A program made the position numbers and the translations under genes. From NCBI GenBank assembly GCA_034769895.1, contig CM068370.1, forward strand, positions 38,281,031-38,345,030: 64,000 bases of DNA. Reading direction: 5' to 3'. Of the stretch, positions 10,985 to 23,107 are shown piece by piece (within the stretch, counting starts at the first letter, position 1; every line of letters starts with the position of its first letter). The notes under the pieces were generated by a model. That model was not told where the DNA came from and did no database searches. It was given only the letters and a program-made list of their open reading frames with translations. This DNA is from Magicicada septendecula (Eukaryota; Arthropoda; Insecta; Hemiptera; Cicadidae).

Positions 10985-11545
10985 AAATGTGAAAAGTATA
11001 AATATTTAGGAAGTGTAATTAGCGATGATGGAATATGTGGTGAAGATATAAGACATCGATTAGTTTTAGGAAAAAGCACCGTACGCCAGTTAAACTCACT
11101 TTTATGGTCCACCAAAATCGGGCTACCGACAAAGATCAATATTTATAAAGCCACTGTTGAACCAATTACCACCTATGGGTCAGAATGTTGGACAATCAAC
11201 GAAAAGAACCGCAGGAAGATTGAAGCTGTAGAAATGGACTATCTTAGACGAGCTTCCAGAGTTTCTCGTCTGGATAAGGAATGACGTAATAAGGGAAAGA
11301 ACAAATAGAAAAGAAACTGTAATAGAAGATATAAAACGTAAACAGTTTTCCTGGTACTTGGAATACCTGTGAGTGTGATCAAATACAGACCTAGCAACAG
11401 AAGGAAAAGAGGCAGACCTAGATTAGAATGGATAGAAGGGATCTAAAGGAGTATGGAGGAAAAGAATTGAAGAATGAAGATACACAGAATAAGTTGATAT
11501 GGAAACTGAGATGCAGGATGCGGCAGTAGCTGTGGGATCCCCACA
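10985..11545 (+). mobile_element. LINE reverse-transcriptase C-terminal fragment
   Basis: The plus strand encodes KYKYLGSVISDDG, then RLVLGKSTVRQLNSLLW, INIYKATVEPITTYGSECWT and RRKIEAVEMDYLRRASRVSR, in order. This is the thumb and post-RT region typical of insect non-LTR retrotransposons (YLGS..I, YGSE.W, IEA.EM..LRR). The frame decays after about 11284, although a degraded RGRPRLEWIEG-like tail persists to about 11450. The copy is 5'-truncated, with no endonuclease and no RT catalytic part. Confidence 0.8.
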
Positions 11546-11699
11546 ATATATATATATTCTAAAATTTGACCCATGCTTCTGTCGGAAGCTTAAATGTGTT
11601 CGTTGAATCATTAACACAGTCTGCTCCTTGTTTCGCGTATGTCACTACGTTTCCAGTAATATTATTAGTGTTGCTCAGTAAGCTCAACTGCTGTCTGGT

Positions 11700-11895
11700 T
11701 GAGCTGTGCCGAAATATCACATTGCGCATGCGTAGCTTTGACACGTTATTTTCGGCCCAATCATTAGTGTTCAGATCAGCAGAACGGTTGGTGTGTCACT
11801 TGGTTGTGTGACGTGTTTATGACGTCACACCCCTCATCCTGCACTGCCACCACTACGATCTGCGCAAACTGTTTCATTTCTAAGTATTTCATCTG
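11700..11895. repeat. Dispersed repeat, copy 1 (partner at 41345-41550)
   Basis: Both places share cgtagctttgacacgtt or a near match, ttttcggcccaatcatt, cggttggtgtgtca, ggttgtgtg, acgatct and tatttcatctgt, in the same order. No coding potential is evident. The type is unknown; it could be an LTR or DNA-element remnant. Confidence 0.5.
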
Positions 11896-12036
11896 TCCTT
11901 GAGGAATCTGTTTTCCCCCTCCCCATGGGTTTTCGTAGTATTCGGACTTTCAATTGTATTTGCCACATCTTGCATTAGCGTTTGTACGTTTAACAAGTTT
12001 TTCCATTGTTTGTTTTCCTAAATACGTTACACGAAG

Positions 12037-12153
12037 CTCTTATGAATCACCTGCGGTCCTTCGGCATCGGTGGACCTCTTATGAATCACCTGCGGTCCTT
12101 CGGCGTCGGTGGACCTCTTATGAATCGCCTGCGGTCCTTCGGCATCGGTGGAC
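12037..12153 (+). repeat. 39-bp tandem triplication
   Basis: Three head-to-tail copies of a 39-bp module begin ctcttatgaatcacctgcgg. The period is 13 codons, and an open frame runs through it as SYESPAVLRHRWT repeated three times. The partner repeat at 6601 carries one copy of the module. Confidence 0.9.
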
Positions 12154-12600
12154 AATATTTTGAAAACTACTGGCTGTATTAGATTTATAGACAAGAGAAC
12201 GATTCACGCCACCACTGTATTCCTATTATTACTATTCAATTCCTAATATTAATAAATTTTTACCATAGTAACTTAGTCCTAGTATTACTGTTCTCAGTAT
12301 TCTTCCTAATAATATGCGTGTTATTCCTATCCACTACATTTGCGAATTTTTCTTTCAAAACCACTTTCTGATTAAATCGTTTATAACTCTTACGTATTAA
12401 TAAATTTGTTGGTCTAATAGTATTAACGAACGTACATATAATGTTATTAAAATTTTATAAAAATTTATTAATAATAATAGATTTTTAAAACCAAATTATT
12501 AATTTAATAAATTTTGATATCGATGGGGATAGTAAGCTAACAAAATTTAGACGCATCTGTGGAACGATTCATAGGTACCTAAAAAATAAAACACGGAAAG
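12037..12600 (+). repeat. ~500-bp dispersed repeat, copy 2
   Basis: Homologous to 6601-7110. Here the homology continues without a break into LINE C-terminal coding sequence at 12540-12955, so the repeat seems to be the upstream part of a chimeric or internally rearranged LINE-derived unit. Confidence 0.7.
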
Positions 12601-12955
12601 ATACCCGAATGAAATTTTATAAAACTGTGGCTGTCCTGTATGGTAGTGAGACATGAAGTCTTGGTAAAAGGGACTTGCAGAGGATCCAGGCAGCCGAAAT
12701 TAAATTTCTAAGATGGACGCAAGGTTGTTCTCTCTTGGATAGGAGAAGGAACGAGGATTATGGACGCGATTTGAACATTGTATCATTGTACCAGAAGGCT
12801 GAAGACCACAGAAGGAGATGGTCTGAACACTTGAATCGCATGGCTGATACCCCGAACACTTGTGGCTGCCTTAGGTTTCACCCTAAAGGGAAGAGAGATG
12901 TCGGTAGACCGAGGAGGAGATGGGTTCCGGAAAACACTAAGGTCTAGTCCTTGGA
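12505..12955 (+). mobile_element. LINE C-terminal fragment with (GAT)n 3' end
   Basis: The plus strand encodes LTKFRRICGTIHRYLKNKTR, then TRMKFYKTVAVLYGSET, LQRIQAAEIKFLRWTQGCS, RRNEDYGRDLN and a GKRDVGRPRRRW tail, which is the usual end of these LINEs. The element ends directly in the (GAT)n run at 12957-12989, taken as its 3' tail. At least one stop interrupts it after YGSET, and it is 5'-truncated. It is fused upstream to the dispersed repeat described at 12037. Confidence 0.8.
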
Positions 12956-12956
12956 G

Positions 12957-12989
<33 letters not shown>
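12957..12989 (+). repeat. (GAT)n tail / microsatellite
   Basis: About 10 GAT/TGA units immediately follow the LINE end. Confidence 0.85.
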
Positions 12990-14160
<1,171 letters not shown>

Positions 14161-14204
14161 GGGGAGAGTGTTCTTGAAGTAGTTAATTTTTATTCCTTCT
14201 ATGC

Positions 14205-14790
14205 ACAATATTAGAACATCATCATCATCATCATCATCTTCAAAACTCAACATAGGCAAGGCGCTGCCTGTTCCGCTTTCAAAAATACTCCACCCATCTC
14301 TTCTTCCTGGGTCTACCCACACACCTGCGGCCTATAGGTTTGTATTTCCAGACTTGCTTGGCCACTCTGGAATCTGGCATTCTTTCTAAATTTCTTTCCA
14401 CCGTTGTTTGTAATCTTTTAATTTTTCATTCAAGTTAAAAACTTGTAACACTTCCCTTATGGCCTCATTCTTATACGGTTAAGTTTATAACACCTTTTAA
14501 CTCCTCGTAAGAACGCGATTTTCGAGGTCTGTATTTTACTCGCCATTATCCACATCCATAGGAGAGCACAGAGAAAGTCATAACTCTGTAAAGGTCTACT
14601 TCTGTATCTCGACGTACCTTGTTTCTGAAAATACGATTGATTGGTTCACAGATAGTCTGAAACTTACCTAACTTAACATTTTTGTTGTACTTCCTGTAGA
14701 TACAGTAATTACCGAAACCGATGTGGGTGCTCTCCCTCGTGTCCAACTTTACATCCGGTGCCCCTCTCAATGTATTTTCTTACTTCCTGT
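14205..14790 (-). mobile_element. LINE C-terminal fragment with (GAT)n 3' tail
   Basis: Read on the minus strand from about 14790, it encodes NYCIYRKYNKNVKLGKFQTI, INRIFRNKVRRDTEVDLYRV, a MTFSVLSYGCG block, then NLERMPDSRVAKQVWKYKP, a GRRCVGRPRKKRW block and a terminal ESGTGSALPMLSFE followed by poly-Asp. The poly-Asp is the (GAT)n tail at 14216-14239. This is the complete 3' end of a 5'-truncated LINE. The middle part between 14400 and 14540 is frame-disrupted. It appears to be the same family as 37190-37935. Confidence 0.8.
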
Positions 14791-14939
14791 CTTTACCACA
14801 ATATTTAATATCGTTACCACAGTCTCATGGATCGTCATGTTCTATCAGTGGAAACAAAATACAGACACCAATGAAGTCACCGTATACCGTGTGAGCTTTT
14901 GGGGAAGAATGTTTAAAAAAAAATCATAAAATATGTTAA

Positions 14940-15210
14940 AAGTAGAATGAAGAATATTAAATAAATTGGTGGTCCAGAACAAGAGAAAGATTTTAAATAC
15001 AGAATAAGATCAAGTAAAGAAATATAAGAAGATTCGTCTAAACTTTCCATACAATTGCGGAACAGAAGATTTAAATGTTGTGGACACTTATTAAGACTGG
15101 AATATAATCGATTAACGAAACAGATATTTAAATATCTAAAAACCGTGGAAACTAAATTTTAATGGCAAAAAAATACAGAAAGATTTAGAACAGATTTCAA
15201 ACATAAAATA
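14940..15210 (+). mobile_element. Decayed LINE tail
   Basis: The plus strand contains a QLRNRRFKCCGHLLRLEYNR-like segment followed by LTKQIFKYLKT, matching the RRLK.FGH..R...NRLTK.I..Y pattern near the end of insect LINE ORF2. Several stops precede it and no catalytic motif is present. Confidence 0.5.
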
Positions 15211-15929
15211 AGAATCAATTGAGGACAGGAAGCCTTGCAGTTTGCCTTCGTCTTACAAAGGCCGAGCGACCGTGTAAAAGTCAGAAAATATTTTTCCCAG
15301 TGATCGATCAATTTAAACGCAACAAACACTGAATTCAGCGACCATTGCCTTTGAAAAATCAAAACCAAAAGATGAAGACGATAAAGAAAAGATAAACGAT
15401 TATAAAGAAGACAAAGATATACGAACGAAATTAGGGACAGAACGCGAGTCACTTTCAGATGAAGCTACGGCATGTATGTATAGTGTCTGTTCTGTTTTTG
15501 TTAATGCTTACAAAGGACAGGCAACACTAATAACGATATGGTAATTTGATTACCCTTTATTATTTCCAATATTGGCATTTCACCGCATACTACAGAATCA
15601 CGGCTGTACAGAATAGAATGGCATTTATTTCCCGCGCCTGTCTCTCGCCAATACATGTGATTATTTCCGCTTTCGGAATTCCAATTAAATTAATTCATAA
15701 TCCGGTTAACGGTTATCACCTATAAATAATAAGAATTTCTACAACTGTAGCCGCTGCCTTCTTTTCTCATAATCGCTTTTACGGCTCATCTTCGTCTTAC
15801 CATTCTTCAGCTTCCAGTTTTCTCCTTTCCATCACTCTGTCTACTGCGTTCTTCCAAAGTAGTCTATGTGTCCAGTCAGTCTACCCAACTCCAACACGTT
15901 GCTCTCATTATCTATCGATCAGAGCGTAT

Positions 15930-15932
<3 letters not shown>
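15211..15932. other. Unassigned sequence
   Basis: No recognised gene or element lies between the LINE tail and the TA microsatellite. Confidence 0.45.

Positions 15933-15972
<40 letters not shown>
15933..15972 (+). repeat. (TA)n microsatellite
   Basis: About 20 TA units lie just outside the Pao insertion. Confidence 0.9.
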
Positions 15973-15974
<2 letters not shown>

Positions 15975-16063
15975 CAAAAACATTTTAATTATTTAATGTG
16001 TGAGCCCCACGTTTTTGGAAGCCATTTTATACAACAATACAACACATTAAATTCGATGGGTGT

Positions 16064-16530
16064 TGTTGCGGTTTGGAAGCTCTTGAAGAATCGCGAGTTA
16101 TTCCAAAGACGCTAATAAGGAAGGCTGGATTGTTTGTTAGAAAGAAGTGGACTGTATTTGAGATATTGAACATGCGTTTATTGAATAATTTGGTTTGTTA
16201 GTTACGATCGGCACGTGCGGATGCGTTTTGAGGCGATAATGCCCGAAATCAACTTTGAATGAAATCGTGGTCCATGGTAGATGGACGCAGGTAGACGATT
16301 AAAGTTGAATGTTATAAATGTATGCTGAATAATAGCCAAAAGCCGCGGCTGTAAGAGAAGTGTTTAACGAGAGTTGCGCTCGGAGTCGTGTTATATACTA
16401 AACTAATACTGGCTTGCAGTCGGCTAGGCTGGCCGATTGCAAGGTTTGATAAAAGCGTGACGTCATCCGCGCGTGCCGTGCAATGTTAGTAGGCTGCTTA
16501 CAACTGACAAAACAGTACAAAGTTTAAACA
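16064..16530 (-). repeat. Pao 3' LTR
   Basis: Plus-strand edges are tgttgcggtttggaag and caaagtttaaaca. It is the same length as the 5' LTR, with one visible mismatch. Confidence 0.95.
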
Positions 16531-17083
16531 TACTGCCCGCCAAAATCGGGACGATTTTGTACATTAACGGTTAAATTGAACAATATAATAATTAGACTTA
16601 CATGTCGTAAGCGATACAATAATTGGCGCACTGGCCAGAGAGCATAGACACAATAAACATAATATACTTAAAGACTTATACATAAAATTTGTAAAAAACA
16701 AAAATCATTAATCTAGCACAAAGCTTAAGTCAAAACAAAACAATTTCTGTGCTAGAAAAGGTACAACAAATAAAAAATCGTGATAAAAATGAACCTTTAC
16801 ATAACTGAACATGATCTCTCTTAAAGCATAACATGTGGATAAAAAATACATATATAGAATAATTGCCACTATAACTGACACTTGTGGTTCTCAGAATTTG
16901 AATCACACAAACATATTAACGATACACAACATTCATAATAATTGATAGTACATATGAGACATAGTCACTGTTGCTGCAATAGCTAGCGACACTTAACAAT
17001 GTTACAATGCTTATGATACAATTGACTTGTATGCTCGCCCCGGGGAATGTCCCGGGCGTGTTCCATGTAATGACACGCACACA

Positions 17084-17128
<45 letters not shown>

Positions 17129-17155
17129 CGTGTGTCTCGTATGGCACGCATACGA
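16531..17155 (-). other. Pao 3' untranslated region
   Basis: This lies between the gag-pol stop and the 3' LTR. It holds the polypurine-like tract at about 16531-16548 and a (CA)n run at 17084-17126. No additional ORF such as an envelope is evident. Confidence 0.7.
17084..17126 (+). repeat. (CA)n microsatellite inside the Pao 3' region
   Basis: About 20 CA units lie just downstream of the gag-pol stop codon. Confidence 0.9.
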
Positions 17156-20100
17156 TTAGCTTGTTGCCACCGGAAGGGGGCATAATTTGTGGATGGGTCG
17201 GCGTAAGATACCTAGCGCAGTGCGTACTTCTGCGACGCGTACTAAGGAATCTTGACCCGGAAAAACATTGGTAATTACCCCACGCTTCCATTCTAGAGGG
17301 GGGGAATTGTCATCCAAAATGAGGACAAGTTGTCCGACCTTCAAATTTTTAAATGGGGTGCGCCATTTATTGCGCTGCTGCAGCTGGTGCAGATAATCCC
17401 TAGACCACCGTTTCCAGATGGTCTGCGTAAATTTTTGGAGCAGAAGCCATCTGCCCAAATGAGTATTATTGCCTTGTGTATAGTCGGGTTCCGGAAGTGC
17501 CGTCAGTGGAGCACCGACCAAAAAATGAGCGGGTGTTAAGGGTTCAGGGTCTCTAGCATCGTCGGACACGGCGCATAACGGGCGTGAATTAAGGCAAGCC
17601 TCAATTTGAGAAAGAAGGGTAGAATATTCCTCAAAATTCAAGATCGTACTGCCAATTACGCGACGTAAATGGAATTTAACACTCCTTACACCACTTTCCC
17701 ACAAACCACCGAAATGAGGGGCTGAAGGGGGGATAAAGGACCATTTGATGCCGTGGAGACCGCAAAACTCCAGAGAAGATTGTTCAACTTCCTTGGAGGT
17801 TAAAAATTTGTACCAATCATGCAACGTGTGGTTGGCACGACGAAAATTCTTGCCATTATCCGAAAATATTTGCGCGGGAATACCTCGGCGCGATATGAAC
17901 CTTTTTAAAGCCGCTATAAAGGCGTTGGAAGTAAGATCCGACACCAATTCTAAATGGATGGCCCTAGTACACATGCATATAAATAGAGCGATATATGCCT
18001 TGGTCGTGGACTTAGAGCGCTGCCCGCCATGGCGCAAAAACACCGGACCTGCGTAATCCACGGCCGACTGTGAGAATGGCCTTGACGGCGTGACCCTAGA
18101 AGAGGGTAATTGACCGAGTAATTGATTCGCGCCTTTAGCCCGGAAACGAAAACAAGTGACACACTTATGTATCACTGAGCGGATATAGGACTTATCGTGT
18201 ATGATCCAATACTTAAGCCTAAGCGAAGCTTGAGTTGATTGCACTCCAGCGTGCAACAAACGGATGTGTTCGTATTCAATTATTAATCTCGTGAGATGAG
18301 AGTGCGGGTGTAAAATTATTTGGTGCTTAGTCTCGTAGCTAAGTGGGGAGAATTGCAAGCGTCCACCCACTCTTAAAATGCCTGATTTATCCAGGAATGG
18401 GTTGAGAGCAAGAATTTTACTACTGCGTGGAAGGCACCGGTGTGCCTCAAGTTCCCTAACCTCTACGTCGAAATGCAACTTCTGAGATTGCCGGACAAAA
18501 ACCAAGAGCGTGTCAGACAATTCTTGAGCCGACAAAAAGGACGTGTCTCTTTCAACCACCGCGAGCCTAGAATTGCGAAGAAATCGACGGCAGTATGCGA
18601 AGACGCGAATAAGCCTCGTAAGAGAGGAATAGTTTTCAATGTAACTATGTGTTGAGGACGCGACAATTAGTGAGGTTTGAGCCTGCTTGCGACGTTCCTC
18701 TTCAATGTCGGGAAAGGTACAGGGAGTATTAATGTCGAACGCGCTGACCGGCCATGAGGCCGCATCACGAGCCAACCAGGAGGGACCATGCCACCATTGA
18801 GCATGACAGTGCAGACTACGAGGGAGGCAACCGCGCGATAAAACGTCGGCAGGGTTGTCATTCGATACTACATGACGCCAAGTTCCCCTGCTGCTAACAA
18901 GACGCTGTATTTCTGCGACACGGTTAGCCACAAATACCTTCCAGCGGGAAGATTGCTGATGTATCCAGTACAACGCTATCATCGAATCCGAATAAAGATA
19001 TAATCCGTCAAAATTGTAATCGACGGCATTTAAAACCTTGGACGTTAATTGAGCCAACAATAAACAAGCACAAAGTTCAAGTCTAGGAAGCGTTATCTGT
19101 TTCAGCGGAGCGACCCTAGATTTAGCACACAACAAGTTTGATGATATGGCGCCGTTCGAATAGACCGCCCGCACATAAATGCAACACGCGTAACCTTTAA
19201 CCGAAGCGTCGGCGAATCCGTGCAGCTGCAATGAACTAACTGGGCAACTGTTCGAACTCTTAACCGACCTCGTAATCTCAAAATGAGTGTCGGAGACTAA
19301 TTGGGTGTATAATTCCGACCATTGATTGGCTAGTGACCCGGACAAGGGTTCGTCCCAATCAGTGCCCGCCAACCACAACTGCTGCACGAAATGCTTGCAG
19401 CAAAATGTGATGGGAGCAATTAGACCTAGTGGATCATAGATCCCGGCAATGATTGACAACACGCTTCTCTTGTTGAGAACGGTTAGATTGTCATCACCCC
19501 TAACGGTGTACAAAAAGTTATCCCCCTCAACATTCCACTGTATGCCCAAGGTACGCACGTTCTGACCCTTGCTGAAGTCACGGGTTACTTGGGCGCGAAG
19601 AGTCATAATCTTATGGTGGTTAGAGAACCATTTGTGTAACGAAAAACCATACCTTCTCAACAACTTCTCGATCTCGCCTTTCATTTCAGCTAAGCTGTTC
19701 GGATCATCCGAACCCGTTATGAGATCGTCTACGTAAAAGTCATTTGCTATGGCCTTAGCAGCGGTAGGGTAGTCGGCTTTATTTTCATATGCTATTTGAG
19801 CCAGACAACGCGTAGCAAGGAAGGAGGCACTAGCAGTGCCATATGTAACCGTCCTTAACGCGTAATGTCGCAATTCCTTATGCGGTGCATCATGCCAAAC
19901 AATGCGTTGCAAGTTTGAATCCTTAGGATTAACAATGATCTGGCGATACATCTTTTCAATGTCCGCAATAAGTACGTATCGGTGGGTGCGGAACCGAACC
20001 ATTATCGAAAACAGATCCTGCTGGATCGTAGGACCGACCATTAAAGTGTCGTTAAGGGACAAATTATTGGTGGTTTTAGCGGATGCGTCAAATACCACGC

Positions 20101-22291
20101 GCAATTTAGTGGTTAAGCTAGAGTCTTTGAAGACTGCGTGATGGGGCAGATAAAAGATCTCTGACCTGTCAAGCGACAGATCGTATTCATTAAGCGGCGA
20201 CATGTGGCCAAGTCTTAAGTAGTCACTCATGAACTCACTATAATCCTTGTAAAGGGTAGGGTTCTGCTTGAATTTGAATTCTAACGATTGGAATCTGCGT
20301 ATTGCTCCGCGGAGAGAATCTCCCAAATAAGATTTATCAGATCTGCGGGGCAGGGCTACCACGAATCTCCCGTCGCGATTGCGGCTAGTGTTTTCCACGA
20401 AATGCCTTTCACACGGTGAGTCCTCAGATCGGGTTTCGCGACTAGAGATTTCCTCCAACTTCCAAAATTCCTTTAGTTGCGAGGAAACCTGATTATCATC
20501 CTTACAGACCATAAATGAAGAAACCGTTCTAGTCATGTCGACGTTGAATGGTAAGTCACCGGCCAAAATAAATCCTAACTTGGTTTCCTGAATTATAGGA
20601 AAGTGTGGTCCGCGCGTATATTTCACAGGTTCAATTAATTGTAGAAAATATTGAGCGCCGATTAATATATCGACTTGCGATGAGCAATGTAGGTGAGGAT
20701 CCGCCAAGAATATGCGCTTGGGTAAATTTAAAGAGGTAAGATTGAATGACTCCGCCGGTAAATTATTAGTTATACTGGGTAATACGGCACAATGTACGTT
20801 TAACGTGAAGGGTTTATAGCGTGAATGTAGCCTTACGTTAGTACTGAAGTCAGCCTGGGAAAGCGAGTTGTTTATACCCGTGATGGGCAATTGCGATTTA
20901 ACTAATTGGAGGCCCAACCTGCGGGCGAAATCCATTGTGCAAAAGTTCGCTTGAGAACCGGAATCCAGTAATATCCTAACGGGAAATTTTTTGCCGACCT
21001 TATTGTATGTCATACAGACGGCGGTAGATAACAATACCGATTTATTGGTCTGTGATTTCAGTGAACACTGGTTGTTAACAGAAGTTACGTCCCTGTTGGG
21101 GACATGAATCATGGTGTGGTGACGCCTAGAACATTTTTTACACGAAAATTTGGAGGGACATTTTGAACCCTCGTGTCCCGAACGGAGACAGTTTAAGCAA
21201 AGTTTGTTTTTTAGTAACGCATTTTTTCTATCAGGGATAGACAGCGATATAAATTGTGGGCAATCGTTAAGTCTATGTTCACCGTTACATAGCCTGCATA
21301 AATTATTTCTAATATGTGAGTGGAATGCGCCCTTTGGAGTGCTTATCTGTTTAACTGCCTTGCGATAAGGAGACTTATCGCTTTTGTTCAACCTGCTCGT
21401 TGGGCTAGTCGCGTTATCGATATTTTGCAGTAGTTTCCTACGTGCATTTAAAAAATTTATAAAACTATTAAAATCAGGGAGTTTATGCTCCGATAAACTC
21501 TCTTTCCACAAACGTAAAGTATAACTGTCAAGTTTTTTGGCTAGATAATTTACTACAATAATTTCAAACGTGTTGACTGGCAGTTTGAGATTATTTAAAG
21601 CGTTTATATTTCCAGAGATTTGATCAATAAATTGCGATATGCTACCTTGGGATTCCTGCTGGACTAATGGTACGTCTAGTACATTCCACACGTGGTGAGC
21701 GGAGACAATCAGCTTACTATCATATCTATTCCTCAACAGATGGATAGCCACCGCGTAATTTTCATGTGTTATGGGTAATGATTTTATTACGTTAAGCGCC
21801 TCGCCATGTAATGACGAGTGCAAATAATGAAGCTTCTGTATATCTGTCAGGTCTGTTCTGACATGAATTAGTTCCATAAAAATATGGTAATAATGTTGCC
21901 ATTCCACAATACTACCCTCGAACCGTGGTAATTTTATTGGTTCCAATTGAATGGGGGTTGTTTTAGGCTGTTTACCATCAGTATTAATTAGTGGTTTTTG
22001 GTTCAAGTGCTCAGATTGCTCCAACAAGTGTTGCAATTTACATTCTATAGCACAGAGATCGTCCTCCGTTTGCACTCTATCACTTGTTGACGCAACGTCT
22101 GCTTCCTCAGCCTCGATTTGTGACTGTATCTCGTCATATTTGGTGGATAATTCCATCAAATGACGCAGTTTTATTTTGAGCGCATGAGGATCGCTGTTTA
22201 ACACATCAAAATTATCCGCGAAGGTATTTATTCGGGATATTGAGGCCTTAATTGTACCTCGTTTTTTTATCAGAGCCCTTACATCGGCCAT
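17156..22291 (-). CDS. Pao gag-pol polyprotein, 1711 aa
   Basis: A single frame of BEL/Pao type. Residues ~110-290 are the Gag-like DUF1759 region (LPRFEGSIVEW). Residues ~332-396 hold CCHC-like knuckles (CRLCNGEHRLNDC, CLNCLRSGHEGSKC). The aspartic protease site is DSGSQ at 443-447. Reverse transcriptase spans ~715-900, with IADIEKMYRQI and YVDD at 853-856. RNase H follows at ~1010-1150. The integrase has an H2C2-type zinc finger at ~1360-1420 and a core with VDYAGP, SDNGKNF and GLWESG supplying the acidic triad. A DUF5641-like C-terminus contains TPAHFLVG. Pao families use one Gag-Pol polyprotein cut by the element's protease. The start is the first methionine of the frame (MADVRALIKK). Antisense frames inside it are shadows. 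Confidence 0.95.
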   Translation of the reverse strand: MADVRALIKKRGTIKASISRINTFADNFDVLNSDPHALKIKLRHLMELSTKYDEIQSQIEAEEADVASTSDRVQTEDDLCAIECKLQHLLEQSEHLNQKPLINTDGKQPKTTPIQLEPIKLPRFEGSIVEWQHYYHIFMELIHVRTDLTDIQKLHYLHSSLHGEALNVIKSLPITHENYAVAIHLLRNRYDSKLIVSAHHVWNVLDVPLVQQESQGSISQFIDQISGNINALNNLKLPVNTFEIIVVNYLAKKLDSYTLRLWKESLSEHKLPDFNSFINFLNARRKLLQNIDNATSPTSRLNKSDKSPYRKAVKQISTPKGAFHSHIRNNLCRLCNGEHRLNDCPQFISLSIPDRKNALLKNKLCLNCLRSGHEGSKCPSKFSCKKCSRRHHTMIHVPNRDVTSVNNQCSLKSQTNKSVLLSTAVCMTYNKVGKKFPVRILLDSGSQANFCTMDFARRLGLQLVKSQLPITGINNSLSQADFSTNVRLHSRYKPFTLNVHCAVLPSITNNLPAESFNLTSLNLPKRIFLADPHLHCSSQVDILIGAQYFLQLIEPVKYTRGPHFPIIQETKLGFILAGDLPFNVDMTRTVSSFMVCKDDNQVSSQLKEFWKLEEISSRETRSEDSPCERHFVENTSRNRDGRFVVALPRRSDKSYLGDSLRGAIRRFQSLEFKFKQNPTLYKDYSEFMSDYLRLGHMSPLNEYDLSLDRSEIFYLPHHAVFKDSSLTTKLRVVFDASAKTTNNLSLNDTLMVGPTIQQDLFSIMVRFRTHRYVLIADIEKMYRQIIVNPKDSNLQRIVWHDAPHKELRHYALRTVTYGTASASFLATRCLAQIAYENKADYPTAAKAIANDFYVDDLITGSDDPNSLAEMKGEIEKLLRRYGFSLHKWFSNHHKIMTLRAQVTRDFSKGQNVRTLGIQWNVEGDNFLYTVRGDDNLTVLNKRSVLSIIAGIYDPLGLIAPITFCCKHFVQQLWLAGTDWDEPLSGSLANQWSELYTQLVSDTHFEITRSVKSSNSCPVSSLQLHGFADASVKGYACCIYVRAVYSNGAISSNLLCAKSRVAPLKQITLPRLELCACLLLAQLTSKVLNAVDYNFDGLYLYSDSMIALYWIHQQSSRWKVFVANRVAEIQRLVSSRGTWRHVVSNDNPADVLSRGCLPRSLHCHAQWWHGPSWLARDAASWPVSAFDINTPCTFPDIEEERRKQAQTSLIVASSTHSYIENYSSLTRLIRVFAYCRRFLRNSRLAVVERDTSFLSAQELSDTLLVFVRQSQKLHFDVEVRELEAHRCLPRSSKILALNPFLDKSGILRVGGRLQFSPLSYETKHQIILHPHSHLTRLIIEYEHIRLLHAGVQSTQASLRLKYWIIHDKSYIRSVIHKCVTCFRFRAKGANQLLGQLPSSRVTPSRPFSQSAVDYAGPVFLRHGGQRSKSTTKAYIALFICMCTRAIHLELVSDLTSNAFIAALKRFISRRGIPAQIFSDNGKNFRRANHTLHDWYKFLTSKEVEQSSLEFCGLHGIKWSFIPPSAPHFGGLWESGVRSVKFHLRRVIGSTILNFEEYSTLLSQIEACLNSRPLCAVSDDARDPEPLTPAHFLVGAPLTALPEPDYTQGNNTHLGRWLLLQKFTQTIWKRWSRDYLHQLQQRNKWRTPFKNLKVGQLVLILDDNSPPLEWKRGVITNVFPGQDSLVRVAEVRTALGILRRPIHKLCPLPVATS

Positions 22292-23107
22292 TATTACAGT
22301 TTGAGATAAAAAATGGAAAGATATTTAGAAACAATTGAGCATCGAGCATGTGAACCACAAACTTAATTTTGAATGAGTTTAAATACGTTTGGTAGCTAGC
22401 GATCGTTGGTTTGAACATAAACTTACTCTCTCTAACTAATCAAACTCGTTGGCAGTTAAATTATTGAAATTGTAAATCTAAATGATTACAAAGTATAGCT
22501 TTATCTTTAAAGTTCTGACTGATAATGAGCTGCCAACCATCTATTAATTTATATTGTGTAATAAGTTAATTGTTTATATAAATATGTCAAAAATACACAC
22601 TGGGTGAAATATTATTAAAAATAAATCAAATATAGGTAAAGTTTATAGTCACGTGGCCGTCGATCCATTCGTGATGAAGCTGGCTTCGATCCCGTTTGGA
22701 GCTGCTACACCTCCTGTCTCTGCCGGTTAGCCGTTGCCTCATGTTGTACCCTCCATCATTTAAAGCTGTGGAATCTCGAAAATGTTGTCCTGTTTCGTCC
22801 CGTCGTCTCTGGTCTACTGCTTGGCTGAATCTTGTCGAGATGACTGCGACGTGCTTCACGATAATGGTGTCGCTCAGGACGAAAATGATGCCCGTCTGTC
22901 GTGATTAACTTCAGATTGGTTTTTCCAGAACTGATGTATATAAATAAATGTTGTCGCCTGTGTACTCAGGTATGAGAAATCTGTGCCGTTGGGACCAAAA
23001 ATGATGTAGTTTGTTTTGGCCTGAAAATGTGAAATCCTGCCTGATTGGACCAAAAATGATGTCGTTTTTGGCCTGAAATGTGAAATCCGGTCCGGTGGGA
23101 CCAAAAA
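22292..23107 (-). other. Pao 5' leader with primer-binding region
   Basis: About 0.8 kb separates the 5' LTR from the gag start. Next to the LTR, on the minus strand, a TGG-led stretch (TGGTCCCACCGGACC, 23089-23103) is the candidate tRNA primer-binding site. I could not assign the tRNA. Confidence 0.65.
22975..23107 (-). repeat. ~53-bp tandem repeat spanning the primer-binding region
   Basis: The phrase ggaccaaaaatg occurs at about 22992, 23047 and 23099 (plus strand). The first two are followed by ttggcctgaaa(a)tgtgaaatcc. This gives about 2.5 tandem units at a spacing of 52-55 bp. The unit next to the LTR is the one containing the primer-binding candidate. Confidence 0.75.

Noticed and set aside
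17330-22163. Several 60-100-codon frames antisense to the Pao ORF
   Set aside because: They are shadows of a real, long, domain-bearing ORF on the other strand.
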